NCBI GenBank assembly: GCA_031386985.1
Contig: JANNCV010000022.1
Location: forward strand, 1 to 64,000
Reading direction: 5' to 3'
Length of the DNA: 64,000 nt
Origin: JANJUB01 sp031386985
GTDB taxonomy: Bacteria > Armatimonadota > Fimbriimonadia > Fimbriimonadales > Fimbriimonadaceae
Numbering within the stretch: position 1 is the stretch's first letter; each line of letters opens with the position of its first letter. Positions 51,988 to 60,881 of the stretch are shown one piece after another. Below the pieces are notes generated by a model that saw nothing but the letters and a program-made list of their open reading frames with translations, made no database searches and was not told the DNA's origin. The translations under genes and the position numbers were made by a program.

Positions 51988-53124
51988 CTAACCTACTCCA
52001 AGCATTTCGTCCATCTTTGTGGCGGCTTCTTTTTGTAGGGATGGGACGACGTGGGAATAGGTGTTTAGGGTTAGGGCTATTTGGGAGTGTCCTAGGGTTT
52101 CCATGATTGTTCTTACGTCGGTGCCTTGGCTTAGCAAAAGCGTGGCGCATGAGTGGCGTAGGTCGTGGAAACGTAGGGTTGGGAGTTTGTTGGTTTCTAG
52201 TAGGGCGGTGAGGGTTCTTCTTATATTTCTTTCCTCGACCGGCGTTCCTATTGAGGATGTGAAGACTAGGTTGTAGTCTTTCCATTTGTCCGCTATCATG
52301 AGCCTTTCTTGGGCCTGGATTGCCTTGTGTCGTTTCAGGACAGTAATAGCGAAGTTGGGGAGGGGGATGGTTCGTTTGGCTCTTTCGGTCTTTGGCTCAA
52401 CAAACTCGACCTTTCCTTTGGATCGTTGCAGTTGTACTCTGACGCGAAGCGTTCCTTCTTCGAGGTCGATATCATCCCATCTTAGCCCTAGGGCTTCGGA
52501 GAGTCTTAGACCTACGGAAAGGGCGACGGTAAAGAGGGCTTCGAGGCGGTGTCCATTGACTGCCTTTATGAACTTTCGGGCTTGGTCTTGATCAAGATAG
52601 TGGAACTCATGCTTCTTTTGCTTTTGGGAGCTAACAAGCGTAGCGACGTTGCGTTGTACGTAGTCCCATTTAACGGCCTGGGTGAGCGCTGTACGCAATA
52701 CACGGCGTAGATGCTCTACTGAGAGGCCGGTCTCGGCTTTGGCGTTCAGAAAGGCTTGTACGAGTTGGGGGGTTAGCTTTTGCAGCTCATGCCTTCCTAA
52801 CCCTGGGATAAGGTGGTTTCTTATGATCTGCTCATAGCTTCGGTAGGTCTTGATTCTTACTCTCGGCTTGGCAACGGTTTCGAGCCAAGCATTTAAGAAG
52901 GTTGCTACCGTTTGTTTGGCGGGGGCGATGTTTACGCCAAGGTCGTTGCCTCGGAGGGCTTCGGTGAGCTTCTTCCTGACTTCCTCTTGGGTCTTGCCGT
53001 AGAACGCCTTCTGGCGTCTTGTGCCCTTTACGGTGTCATAGCCTAGGCTTATGCGGCTGACCCATGTTCCATCGGCTCTTTGGAAGATCGTGCCTTCGTT
53101 TTGTCCTCGTTTCTTAGTTGCCAT
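51988..53124 (-). CDS. int: Tyrosine integrase of the genomic island
   Basis: 378 residues from ATG 53124, preceded by AGAGGA. The frame is open upstream only because it overlaps the zinc-finger gene. N-terminal arm-binding AP2-like part (GTIFQRADGTWVSRISLG), core-binding helices, then the catalytic set: Arg in GLRLSEALGLRWDD, His-x-x-Arg in FHDLRHSCATLLL, and HSQIALTLNTYSHV with the nucleophile Tyr. All are present, so it should be active. It lies 1.9 kb from tRNA-Asn and probably recombines there. Confidence 0.96.
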   Translation of the reverse strand: MATKKRGQNEGTIFQRADGTWVSRISLGYDTVKGTRRQKAFYGKTQEEVRKKLTEALRGNDLGVNIAPAKQTVATFLNAWLETVAKPRVRIKTYRSYEQIIRNHLIPGLGRHELQKLTPQLVQAFLNAKAETGLSVEHLRRVLRTALTQAVKWDYVQRNVATLVSSQKQKKHEFHYLDQDQARKFIKAVNGHRLEALFTVALSVGLRLSEALGLRWDDIDLEEGTLRVRVQLQRSKGKVEFVEPKTERAKRTIPLPNFAITVLKRHKAIQAQERLMIADKWKDYNLVFTSSIGTPVEERNIRRTLTALLETNKLPTLRFHDLRHSCATLLLSQGTDVRTIMETLGHSQIALTLNTYSHVVPSLQKEAATKMDEMLGVG

Positions 53125-53974
53125 TAGTTTCCTCTCTTTTCCTTGCCCGGTATTGCCGGACTTTGCATGCGTTTGAACAATATTTGGATCTTGCGTCTTT
53201 GGGGGAGAACCACTTGCCGCATCCGGTGCATTTGATTGGGGTTCGGATAGAACCAATGATCTCGTTTAGGAAATGCACGTATATGGCGGCTAGGAGGTCC
53301 TCTGGGTGAAGGGCAAGAGTTGCGCCGGGTTTTAGTTCGCGGAAGGTGACACCTACGCCAAGAGCGAGTTCTCGTTCGATCTCGACGCTTAGGATGTACC
53401 AATACAGTTTTGGCCGGGATGCCATTAACCAGATATTGCGGGAGTTTCGGATAAGGTTATCTGTGTCAATGATCGCGGTGAAGTTATCAAGAATCCTTTT
53501 CCGCCTGAGCAGCGAGAGAACCTTTGTTTCGTCATCAATCCCGAGTCTCCTCTTCGCGAGCGTGCCGTCATAGATATCTATTAGCACTTGTAAACGCTCA
53601 ATTTCGGCCACCCACTCCGAAATGAACTCGCAACTATTGTGGTGGTCGCTCCAAACTATGATGCGACCGAGTGTGCCGTACTGATTTGCAAATGTTAAGA
53701 TCACGTCGGGATCAGCAGACAGGGCCGCGAACTTGCGGTGAAGCATGTGGGATGTTGGGATGTGAGTTCGTTCTGAAGAGTAGCCGATCTCGCCGTCTGT
53801 GACGCTCTTGGGAATTGGGCTTATTAAAGGGCCATTAAAGGGATACGGCCCTGGCGTCAATCCGGGCATATTTAGCGGGAATCTGACGTCACCGAATTCT
53901 GCCTCCTCGATGACCCGGTAACCCAACAAATTCCGGCTGAGTTTACGCTCGTCTATCAGCTTTGACTTTGACAC
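53114..53974 (-). CDS. Protein with C-terminal CGNR-type zinc finger
   Basis: 286 residues from a GTG. The C-terminus carries the finger CTGCGKWFSPKDARSKYCSNAC followed by RQYRARKREE, a pattern of putative DNA-binding CGNR proteins. The first 240 residues are mostly helical and do not resemble the usual ABATE partner domain. Ends 11 bases inside the integrase start, so it is coupled to int. Possibly a regulator or directionality factor; not demonstrated. Confidence 0.8.
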   Translation of the reverse strand: MSKSKLIDERKLSRNLLGYRVIEEAEFGDVRFPLNMPGLTPGPYPFNGPLISPIPKSVTDGEIGYSSERTHIPTSHMLHRKFAALSADPDVILTFANQYGTLGRIIVWSDHHNSCEFISEWVAEIERLQVLIDIYDGTLAKRRLGIDDETKVLSLLRRKRILDNFTAIIDTDNLIRNSRNIWLMASRPKLYWYILSVEIERELALGVGVTFRELKPGATLALHPEDLLAAIYVHFLNEIIGSIRTPIKCTGCGKWFSPKDARSKYCSNACKVRQYRARKREETNGN

Positions 53975-54030
53975 TTATCCGTGCCTCATCTGGTTGAAAT
54001 GTTTCATAACTGCAATGCGTCTAAGTATAC

Positions 54031-54054
54031 ATTGCGTAACGCACGGTTCGCAAT
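54031..54054. promoter_or_regulatory. Dyads in the divergent promoter region of the island
   Basis: ATTGCG (54031-54036) and CGCAAT (54049-54054) form an outer dyad. TGCG-TAA-CGCA (54033-54043) forms an inner one. They lie between the zinc-finger/int operon and the excisionase operon (88-base gap), the place for a shared operator. Confidence 0.5.
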
Positions 54055-54062
54055 GGAGACAT

Positions 54063-54248
54063 ATGGAAAAAGCATTCTATCGAATACCGGAAGTGGCGGA
54101 GATTCTTTCTTTGGGAAAGAGCGTGACCTACAAGTTAGTGGCCGAAGGCAAGATTCCTTCGGTTTGGATGAACGGGCTTAAGGCCCGAAGGGTTCCGGCT
54201 GAGGCGTTGAAGCGGTTCATTGCCGAGCAGAGTCAGGGGGGTGAGTAG
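54063..54248 (+). CDS. Excisionase-like helix-turn-helix protein
   Basis: 61 residues from ATG 54063 (GGAGA just upstream; the frame is open further but without homology). FYRIPEVAEILSLGKSVTYKLVAEGKIPSVWMNG is the MerR/excisionase DNA-binding domain (wHTH, HTH_17 type), followed by ARRVPAEALKRFI. Such proteins bend DNA during excision or act as local regulators. Coupled to the next gene (TAGTG). Confidence 0.92.
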   Translation: MEKAFYRIPEVAEILSLGKSVTYKLVAEGKIPSVWMNGLKARRVPAEALKRFIAEQSQGGE

Positions 54249-55117
54249 TGAAAGTGGAGCAATATCGGGATGAGGTTTTTGAATCATTCATGGCCAGCGG
54301 CAGCGACACGATGCCGGGGGTGGTGCTGTTGCCTACCTTGCGCTCGAATCTCATTTCGAGCCAAATGGAGGCGATGCCGAGCCTCGACCTAGAAGGACGG
54401 TGGCGCGGTATTGCGGTGCCGGGGGCGGAGCCTCTGGAGTTCCTGAGCAAAACTTACAGTTCGATTGCCGTGGATTACCGCAAGGCGGTTCACGGCATTG
54501 TCTGGCGTGCGCTTACTACTCCTCCAAATATGCGCGAACCCTTCCGATATACCTTCGACTTAGCCCGGTCGCTCCTAGCGATTCATGCGAAGGCGGCTAA
54601 AGCGGTTAAAGCGGTACCGCCTGCGGAGTATCGCAAGATCGTTGAGATGCTGATTGACGGGGTGTTATCGCTGTCACTGATCGGAACGAAGTCTGACGAG
54701 TGGTTTGATCGAGAGACGATCTGGCTTGAGTTCGCCGGTGCGTGGGACAAGATTCGGTGCCCAGAGGGGATGAGTCCGATTGAGTTCGCCTTTAAGAAAG
54801 CGCAAGCTTCGCCGTTGGAGCTTACGGAAGTGTGGGCTACGCTTTCGGCAGCAGACCCGGGGCGACTAACGCTGGTTGCCTCGGCGGCCTGGTATTTGCA
54901 AGATGACGAGAAGGATGGGGAGTTCTTTATGCCAGTTGAAAATGTTGGTGAGCTGATCGGGGTGCGAGGCACGGCGGCGGCAATGGCCGGGAGCCGAATC
55001 CTGTACGAACTCAGGATGGGCGGACTCTTGATTGTGACTCAGAAAGAGGGTCCCAATCGGGCTCGACGGTACAAGTTTGCAGTCAAGCGAAGCGACCTTT
55101 TCCGCATTCAGGTGTGA
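54248..55117 (+). CDS. Island protein, possible replication or regulatory factor
   Basis: 289 residues from a GTG that overlaps the previous stop. The N-terminal and middle parts are helical without motifs I know. The C-terminal 80 residues look like a winged helix (ENVGELIGVRGTAAAMAGSRILYEL, then GGLLIVTQKEGPNRARRYKF), a layout common in plasmid and phage replication or primase-associated proteins. Directly downstream lies a repeat-rich non-coding region, which would suit an initiator. Function uncertain. Confidence 0.65.
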   Translation: MKVEQYRDEVFESFMASGSDTMPGVVLLPTLRSNLISSQMEAMPSLDLEGRWRGIAVPGAEPLEFLSKTYSSIAVDYRKAVHGIVWRALTTPPNMREPFRYTFDLARSLLAIHAKAAKAVKAVPPAEYRKIVEMLIDGVLSLSLIGTKSDEWFDRETIWLEFAGAWDKIRCPEGMSPIEFAFKKAQASPLELTEVWATLSAADPGRLTLVASAAWYLQDDEKDGEFFMPVENVGELIGVRGTAAAMAGSRILYELRMGGLLIVTQKEGPNRARRYKFAVKRSDLFRIQV

Positions 55118-56357
55118 ACCTGCTTTTAAGCCTAGATGTTAATGAGGATATAGAGGCTACAGACTAGTTAGGAATGAGGGAAGATACTTGAAGCTAACCT
55201 CGTTACTTAAAGAAAGTGAGGCTCACCGAGGCCTTGTAAGTATGGGGACGATATAGGAAGCAGGTCGAAGCTTGTAATGACACCGAGGCCTACCAAAGAG
55301 GACTGAACCCATTCGAGGCGTTCGGAAGTGCATTTGAGTCTGGGCTGGAGATTTACTTTTTTTGTAACGAGGTTCGGATTTTTGGTTTCGATATCGTCCC
55401 TCGATTACAATCGCTGGAAGCTTGCAAGGCAGCGTTTTCTTTTCCGAATGGGGACGATTTGGCTTGGGGAAGCTTGGTAGTTTGGCGGTGATCTACTAAC
55501 TGATTGGCAGAGCAAAGTATTATCGCGACTTCCTCAATAACAGGTGCGGCGGGGTTGGCTAGATTGCAGGTAAGGGTGGGAGATATTGACCTCGCGCGCG
55601 CGTCTTCGGCTTAACCTAGGAAATGGGGCAGGTTAACGTATTGTTTTTGGGTGGTTTGATACCCCTAGCGGCGGTAGCGATGGGGGTTTGGGGTTAACGT
55701 TCGACTAGAGGTTGGGGGGCGCGAAGCGCCTCTGAGGGTGGGTGGGTGGGTTTACTCCCCATTGGGGCTTGCTCACGCCGATGTGCCAGCGATGTGCTAA
55801 GACAGGGTCGAGGGAAGGCAGGAAGGGGCCCGAGGGAGCGGCGCTGCCCTTTAGCCGTTTCCTCTCGGAACGCCATTTCGGTTTGACCGTGCCGGATGGT
55901 TTGTGCCGGATGTGCTCGAACTGATACGGCGAGGCGTTAAAAAGGGCATGTGTCGCCCCTTGGGAAGGAATCCTGACGACTGAGTTGCCCTGCTTAGCGC
56001 GGAGCGGTCTCTTTGTTGGTTCGTGAGGTTTGGCAAGTATGGGCCCGTTAGCGTCGGATGTTTGTGCCGCGATATAAGGGAGCCTCTACTTGCGAACCGG
56101 GTGGTTGGGGTCGCTTCCGGTTTTGCTCTTAGGAATGACCTTGTCACGACGTTATAATGTCCGATTATCATTGAAAGAGTTTTGATGGTTCGTGCAAAAC
56201 CTTTCCCGAAGGGCTCGCTGATAATCGCCATTATGACCGTCGAAGCCCTTGCTCAACCTCTCCCGGCGCGCGAATGTGCCACTCCGGTGGCGCGTGAGTG
56301 TGCCGTCTCATTCGCCGAAGGCGAAGCCGCGAAGCGGCTGAGCAAGGAGGCAAAGTC
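55118..56357. other. 1.2-kb non-coding region with direct and inverted repeats (candidate origin or regulatory RNA)
   Basis: ORFs here are short and uneven, and I accept none. Repeats cluster at 55196-55460. AACCTCGTTAC (55196-55206) is inverted at 55364-55374. ATGGGGACGAT is direct at 55242-55252 and 55448-55458, with its complement ATATCGTCCC at 55391-55400. CACCGAGGCCT is direct at 55224-55234 and 55281-55291, 57 bases apart. CTTGTAATGACA at 55271 mirrors the left-end TGTCATTACAAG. The stretch 56269-56350 has a CGCC/GGCG-rich hairpin next to RhuM. Confidence 0.6.
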
Positions 56358-57392
56358 TCATTTGGGTTTCTTCTTCTTCCTGCCACTTTCGAGGGATTTG
56401 AGTTGGCTGTCCAAATCGACGATTACGTCGGGTTCAGACTCCAACTGGCGTCGACGCACTTGCTGGCGAACTTCTTCGAATTCGAGATACTGGGCGTGCG
56501 CGTGCTCCTCAGAAATGCGAGCCGAAACCTTGCCAAGGTCATTAAGGATGGGGAACTCGTTGAGCTTTAAAATCTCGTCCAGTTTCAGTAGCCATTCAGC
56601 CATGTGTAGTTCTCTTTGCCGCCTAGCTTGAAGCTGAGCGAAGTCAAGAAACTGGGCGACGAGCAGGTTTAGAGAGTCAATCTCTTTAGCTGTAAGGTAG
56701 TTCTTGGCAATCGCGACATCTTTCTTGCGAACTACGTCCCCGCTGAAAGCGGTTAAGCCCATATTGGGAAGACTGGCATTTGCTCTGGATTTGACTATCG
56801 CTGCGGCGGTTTGGCCGGTTACCGCGAAATGGAACTTGTTCTGGACCGTTGCAAAGAAGATATGAGATTCTTCCGCGCTTGATTGGTAGTCTATGCTCAA
56901 AGCGCAAATGTCCCGAACCTGCTTGTAAAGCAACTTCTCGGAACTGCGGATGTCTCGAATCCGCTCTAAGAGTTCGTCGAAGTAGTCCCCGATTGTTGCT
57001 TGTTCTTTGAGCTTTTGGTCGTCGAGAGCGAATCCCTTGATGACGTAATCTCGTAAGCGCTGAGTAGCCCACTTTCGGAACTGAGTGCCGACGTGCGACC
57101 GTACACGATAGCCGATGGAGATTATGACATCGAGGTTGTAGCAGGTTATTGTTCGTTGAACTTGCCGTCCGCCTTCGGACTGAACTGTCAAGTATTCCTT
57201 GACAGTTGCCTCTTCGGTAAGTTCCTCTTCCTCGAAAACATTCCTGATATGGAGGCTGATATTTTGCTTGCTGGTTTGGAACAATTCGACCATCTGGGCT
57301 TGTGAAAGCCATACTGAGTCGTCTTCAACCCGAACAAGTAAGCGCGTGTGTCCAGGAGCCGACTCGTAGAGTAGGAAGTTGGGCTCACTCAT
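56358..57392 (-). CDS. RhuM-family protein
   Basis: 344 residues. Family hallmarks: VWLSQAQMVELFQTSKQNISLHIRNVFEEEEL at the N-terminus (DNA-binding-like), YNLDVIISIGYRVRSHVGTQFRKWATQRLRDYVIKGFALDD in the middle, and a Fic-related-looking C-terminal helical part (KLHFAVTGQTAAAIV-type segment). RhuM was named in a Salmonella pathogenicity island; its biochemical role is unknown. It is frequent within type I restriction loci, as here. Confidence 0.92.
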   Translation of the reverse strand: MSEPNFLLYESAPGHTRLLVRVEDDSVWLSQAQMVELFQTSKQNISLHIRNVFEEEELTEEATVKEYLTVQSEGGRQVQRTITCYNLDVIISIGYRVRSHVGTQFRKWATQRLRDYVIKGFALDDQKLKEQATIGDYFDELLERIRDIRSSEKLLYKQVRDICALSIDYQSSAEESHIFFATVQNKFHFAVTGQTAAAIVKSRANASLPNMGLTAFSGDVVRKKDVAIAKNYLTAKEIDSLNLLVAQFLDFAQLQARRQRELHMAEWLLKLDEILKLNEFPILNDLGKVSARISEEHAHAQYLEFEEVRQQVRRRQLESEPDVIVDLDSQLKSLESGRKKKKPK

Positions 57393-57448
57393 AGACTAGA
57401 GTCTACCTGTTGGATGTGTTTGTCGAGCGTCAAAGTACACTTTGCCGT

Positions 57449-57943
57449 ATGCCATTTCACAATGCTCACATTGAAGAGTTTCACCGGCTGGTGAGCCAGT
57501 GCTCCGAGGGGCTCCAGCGTACAATCTACCGTAACTGTACAGAAATGCTCGACAAGGCAAATGCTGGGAAAGACAGGGAAACCTTTGACCTTTGCCTGGG
57601 GTCATTACGAGCCACCCCCGTTAGTATTGCGTTCATCATCACTGCCTTGGTTAACGCACTGGATGACCATTTCAGGGCAAAGTTTGAGTTGATTGTCAGG
57701 GTAGAGCAAGCCCGCCTTGCCGACCTCGAAATAAAGGCTCGCCAAGATGCGATACAAAATCCAGGCGGGGAGAGTGACAGGCTAAAGATGGCTGAATTCA
57801 TACATGGGCAGGCACTAAATGTGGCTGAGAACATAGAAAAAGACAAGCGCACTTACGAGGAATGGAGGAAAGTGTTCGGGGATCGTGCCCAGCAGTCAAA
57901 TCTAGGCGTATGGCTCGACGTAATGCGTCCTTTCATTCCTTAA
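57449..57943 (+). CDS. Hypothetical helical protein in the restriction locus
   Basis: 164 residues from ATG 57449 (an in-frame TTG lies at 57410). It is almost wholly helical, with heptad-like stretches (ARLADLEIKARQDAIQNPGG; NVAENIEKDKRTYEEWRKVF) and a hydrophobic stretch at about 45-60 (VSIAFIITALVNAL). TACACT ends 7 bases before the ATG, so it may be leaderless. No family recognised. It is transcribed opposite to the restriction genes and convergent with hsdS. Confidence 0.65.
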   Translation: MPFHNAHIEEFHRLVSQCSEGLQRTIYRNCTEMLDKANAGKDRETFDLCLGSLRATPVSIAFIITALVNALDDHFRAKFELIVRVEQARLADLEIKARQDAIQNPGGESDRLKMAEFIHGQALNVAENIEKDKRTYEEWRKVFGDRAQQSNLGVWLDVMRPFIP

Positions 57944-57982
57944 GGAGGTCGGCTCGCGCGGAAGGAGTTAGAGATGTGCCGA

Positions 57983-59272
57983 TCAAGGGTTGATTTTGAC
58001 CTGGCCGTTCATTAGCATCGGGAGGAGCCAGTCTCGTAGTTCGGTTAGAAGCTGATTCTGTTTTGCGTTTTCAGTCATCGCTTTGAACATCGGATCGCAG
58101 ATTTGTTCGAAGCTCGTCAATAGCTTGGGAGGGGGTATTGGGAGAGGAATGGTGCTGAGCACTGGTGCTTCGATTCTCTTTCTGCCAGAAGTTCCAGTCA
58201 TGTTGAGTATGGCAAACTTTCTGAAATAGTCTGATCGCGCCAAACATGATCCAAAGGCACTGAGTGACCTTGTTTTCCCTCTCAAAACAATGAACTCGGT
58301 GGAGCCGAAACCGACTTGATCATCGTCGAGTTGCGTAATAAGTGCTGTCTTTCCATTTTCCAGGCAAGGCGTGATTCTAGCCACGACGACGTCTCCGTTC
58401 GAGAACTTGGCGCCGCCATTGAAGGGTTTTGCTTGCAAGCCTTTCGTCATAAAACCACTTGTGGGCAGTGCGTCCATGTCGAAATGGCCCGCAACGGTGC
58501 CTACCCTTAATGGCAAAGATGGATTGACGACAAAGATCTCGGTGGCCCTTCCGTCGTGCCAATCAGCCGGGATCTCGCGTTTTAGGGTTTCGTTGTAGGT
58601 CATTGGGCCGCCGGAGGCGCGGTAGGGTTTGCCTTCGAGGTCGAGGTTTCCCATTGCGGCGGCTTGGGTGGCTGTGATCGGAAAGTCGAACTGCACGAAC
58701 CAAAAGTCGTATAGCAACTTCGCCATCCCCTCCAACTCCTCGTTGATCCGGTTGTTGATCTCGATCTTTGAATCAAATGCCGAAAGGACAGCAGCGATGC
58801 GTCGCTGATCAGACAGCCTCTTTGGCACCACAAGTTTTAGACACCCGATATCTGAGGGGTTGATTGACGGATAGGCCGATACGCTATTCTCTCCAATGGT
58901 TTGTAGGTAAGCGGTTATCTCATCTCTAGTCAGCGAGTAGTACAAATAAAGGGGATCGATTTCTCTATCAGTGACATCTAAGGTAGTAAAGCCGGTAGAT
59001 ACAATGAGATTATCTGCAGGACTGACAAGAATGCCAAAGTGCCGCTGATTAGGGCGCACGGTAGAGTAGATTATTGTTTTGTCCTTCACTCTCCGCTGTG
59101 CCCGACTCGGATATTCGTTGAAGCCGCCGCCCAGCAATACGAGCTCCGAGATTTTGTTTCGGGTAATGTTGCCGGTATCCAAGTAGTAAATCGACTTGGG
59201 GCAATCCTTTTTGGAAATGTTCTCTCGATTCAGGATGCAAACCTGATCGATAATTATTTCTCGGTTATTCAA
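57983..59272 (-). CDS. hsdS: Type I restriction-modification specificity subunit HsdS
   Basis: 429 residues, two target-recognition domains joined by helical spacers. The central conserved spacer is RIAAVLSAFDSKIEINNRINEELEGMAKLLYDFWFVQFDFP (about 160-200). The second spacer is near the C-terminus (MFKAMTENAKQNQLLTELRDWLLP). It determines the DNA sequence recognised by the complex. Overlaps hsdM by eight bases. Both halves are present, so it should be functional. Confidence 0.95.
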   Translation of the reverse strand: MNNREIIIDQVCILNRENISKKDCPKSIYYLDTGNITRNKISELVLLGGGFNEYPSRAQRRVKDKTIIYSTVRPNQRHFGILVSPADNLIVSTGFTTLDVTDREIDPLYLYYSLTRDEITAYLQTIGENSVSAYPSINPSDIGCLKLVVPKRLSDQRRIAAVLSAFDSKIEINNRINEELEGMAKLLYDFWFVQFDFPITATQAAAMGNLDLEGKPYRASGGPMTYNETLKREIPADWHDGRATEIFVVNPSLPLRVGTVAGHFDMDALPTSGFMTKGLQAKPFNGGAKFSNGDVVVARITPCLENGKTALITQLDDDQVGFGSTEFIVLRGKTRSLSAFGSCLARSDYFRKFAILNMTGTSGRKRIEAPVLSTIPLPIPPPKLLTSFEQICDPMFKAMTENAKQNQLLTELRDWLLPMLMNGQVKINP

Positions 59273-60881
59273 ACTCTAGCCTCGCGAGTTGTTCCTTGAT
59301 TTGGGTCTCTAGAGCGTGGGACTCAATAAACAGCTCGCCCAGGGACTGTTGGCAGCGGTCCAACTTGCTTCTGAACTCTGCGACAGAGATTGCTTGGTGA
59401 GCTATTTTCACCTCAAAATACTGCCCCGCACTCAGTGAGCAATTTTTCGCCGCGATCTCTTCGTAGGTCACCGCAACAGAGAAGTCTTCAATCACCTCCT
59501 TTCCGTTAAACGCCCTAACAATCTTGCCCTCATCGGCCGCCGAAAGAAGGGTTTTTTGGTTCTTCCCCTCTTTAACCTTCTCGCCCAAGTTCGACGCATC
59601 AATGAGAATCACATCCCCCTTATTCGTCGCGTCAATGAAGAGGATCGAGACGCTGGTGCCGGTCGTGGCGAAGATGTTGCTCGGCATGGAAACCACGCCC
59701 CCGAGCATCTTTTCTTCAACCAAGCGTTCGCGGATCTTTCTTTCGATGCCCTTTTGGGCCGTTATGAAGCCGGTAGGCACGACGATCGCAGCTCGCCCTT
59801 CACTACTCAGAGAGTGGATGACATGCTGAAGGAAAAGTAGGTAGATCGCCATACCGTTCTTATCCTTTGGAGTGATGTTGGGAATCCCAGCAAAGAACCG
59901 ATCCTTGTTTGTCTTGGTGTCGAGTTGATTACGGAAATCCGAAAAGTCAAGTTTGAAAGGCGGGTTCGAAACGATGAAATCGAACTTCTTTAGCGCAGAG
60001 CCATCCTTGTGATAGGGTTCGAGGATCGTATTCCCTTGGATGACGTGGGGGATGGAGTGGACGAGGTTGTTCAGAATGAGGTTGAGCCGAAGGAGGCTCG
60101 ACGACTTTTGTGAAACATCTTGAGCGTAGATCGTGCACTTATCCTCTCCGATGGCGTGGGCGAGGTTCATCAGCAAAGTGCCGGAGCCCGCGGCAGGATC
60201 GTAACAAGTGACGTTCTTAACTTCTCCGGGCACCAGACAAGCAGCCATTATTTTTGCGACTGCATGTGGCGTGTAGTACTCGGCATACTTGCCTCCACCA
60301 TCTTTGTTATAGTCCGAGATCAAGTATTCAAACAGAGTCGCGTAGAAATCGAATTTCTCGGCAAAGATGCGCTCGAAGCTGAAAGGAATCAGCTTGTTAA
60401 TGATTGCCTTTGCGAAATCATCACGCTTCGAGGCTACGTATTGAGTCACAGGATCGAAGAGCACAATCTTTTGACCATCATTAGTCATGACTGAGAAAAT
60501 CTCGGCGTTAAGGGTTGCAATATCTAGTAGGGTGGCATCGAGAGTCTCGCCAAACTTGTCGTCGTTTTGCTTCTTCCATAGATTCGAAAGAAAGTGATCG
60601 GGTTTGAGCCGGGCGGTATCGGCCCCAAGTTGCATGAGCAAGAGCTCATATTCGTCTGGTGACTTTTGGCGAAGATCGTCTTCCCATGATTCGGCATTCG
60701 CCAAAGCGGGTTCGATTCGTTTAACTTCGAATGCAAACTTGTCGTTTAGGAATTTGTAAAGAAACACTTGTGTGATGATCTTGAATTCATTTCCGTCGTT
60801 GCCTAACCCGTAAGTGGCACAGACACTCTTGAGGTCATCTATTAGGGCCTTAGCCTTTGCGCTGAAGTCTTGCGATGTCAT
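59265..60881 (-). CDS. hsdM: Type I restriction-modification methyltransferase HsdM
   Basis: 538 residues, N6-adenine methyltransferase subunit. Visible: the helical N-terminal domain, EYYTPHAVAKIMAACL, motif I DPAAGSGTLLMNLAHAIG (SAM binding), and catalytic motif IV IVSNPPFKLDF (NPPF). Works with HsdS for modification and with HsdR and HsdS for cleavage. The ATG overlaps the hsdR stop (TGATG). Complete. Confidence 0.97.
   Translation of the reverse strand: MTSQDFSAKAKALIDDLKSVCATYGLGNDGNEFKIITQVFLYKFLNDKFAFEVKRIEPALANAESWEDDLRQKSPDEYELLLMQLGADTARLKPDHFLSNLWKKQNDDKFGETLDATLLDIATLNAEIFSVMTNDGQKIVLFDPVTQYVASKRDDFAKAIINKLIPFSFERIFAEKFDFYATLFEYLISDYNKDGGGKYAEYYTPHAVAKIMAACLVPGEVKNVTCYDPAAGSGTLLMNLAHAIGEDKCTIYAQDVSQKSSSLLRLNLILNNLVHSIPHVIQGNTILEPYHKDGSALKKFDFIVSNPPFKLDFSDFRNQLDTKTNKDRFFAGIPNITPKDKNGMAIYLLFLQHVIHSLSSEGRAAIVVPTGFITAQKGIERKIRERLVEEKMLGGVVSMPSNIFATTGTSVSILFIDATNKGDVILIDASNLGEKVKEGKNQKTLLSAADEGKIVRAFNGKEVIEDFSVAVTYEEIAAKNCSLSAGQYFEVKIAHQAISVAEFRSKLDRCQQSLGELFIESHALETQIKEQLARLEFE

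Noticed and set aside
55851..56231. 126-residue minus-strand ORF in the island gap
   Set aside because: Composition is irregular (Arg/Ser/Pro-rich), there is no start signal and no recognisable domain.
56182..56631. 149-residue plus-strand ORF
   Set aside because: Half of it is antisense to rhuM and the rest is hairpin-rich DNA; no protein-like features.
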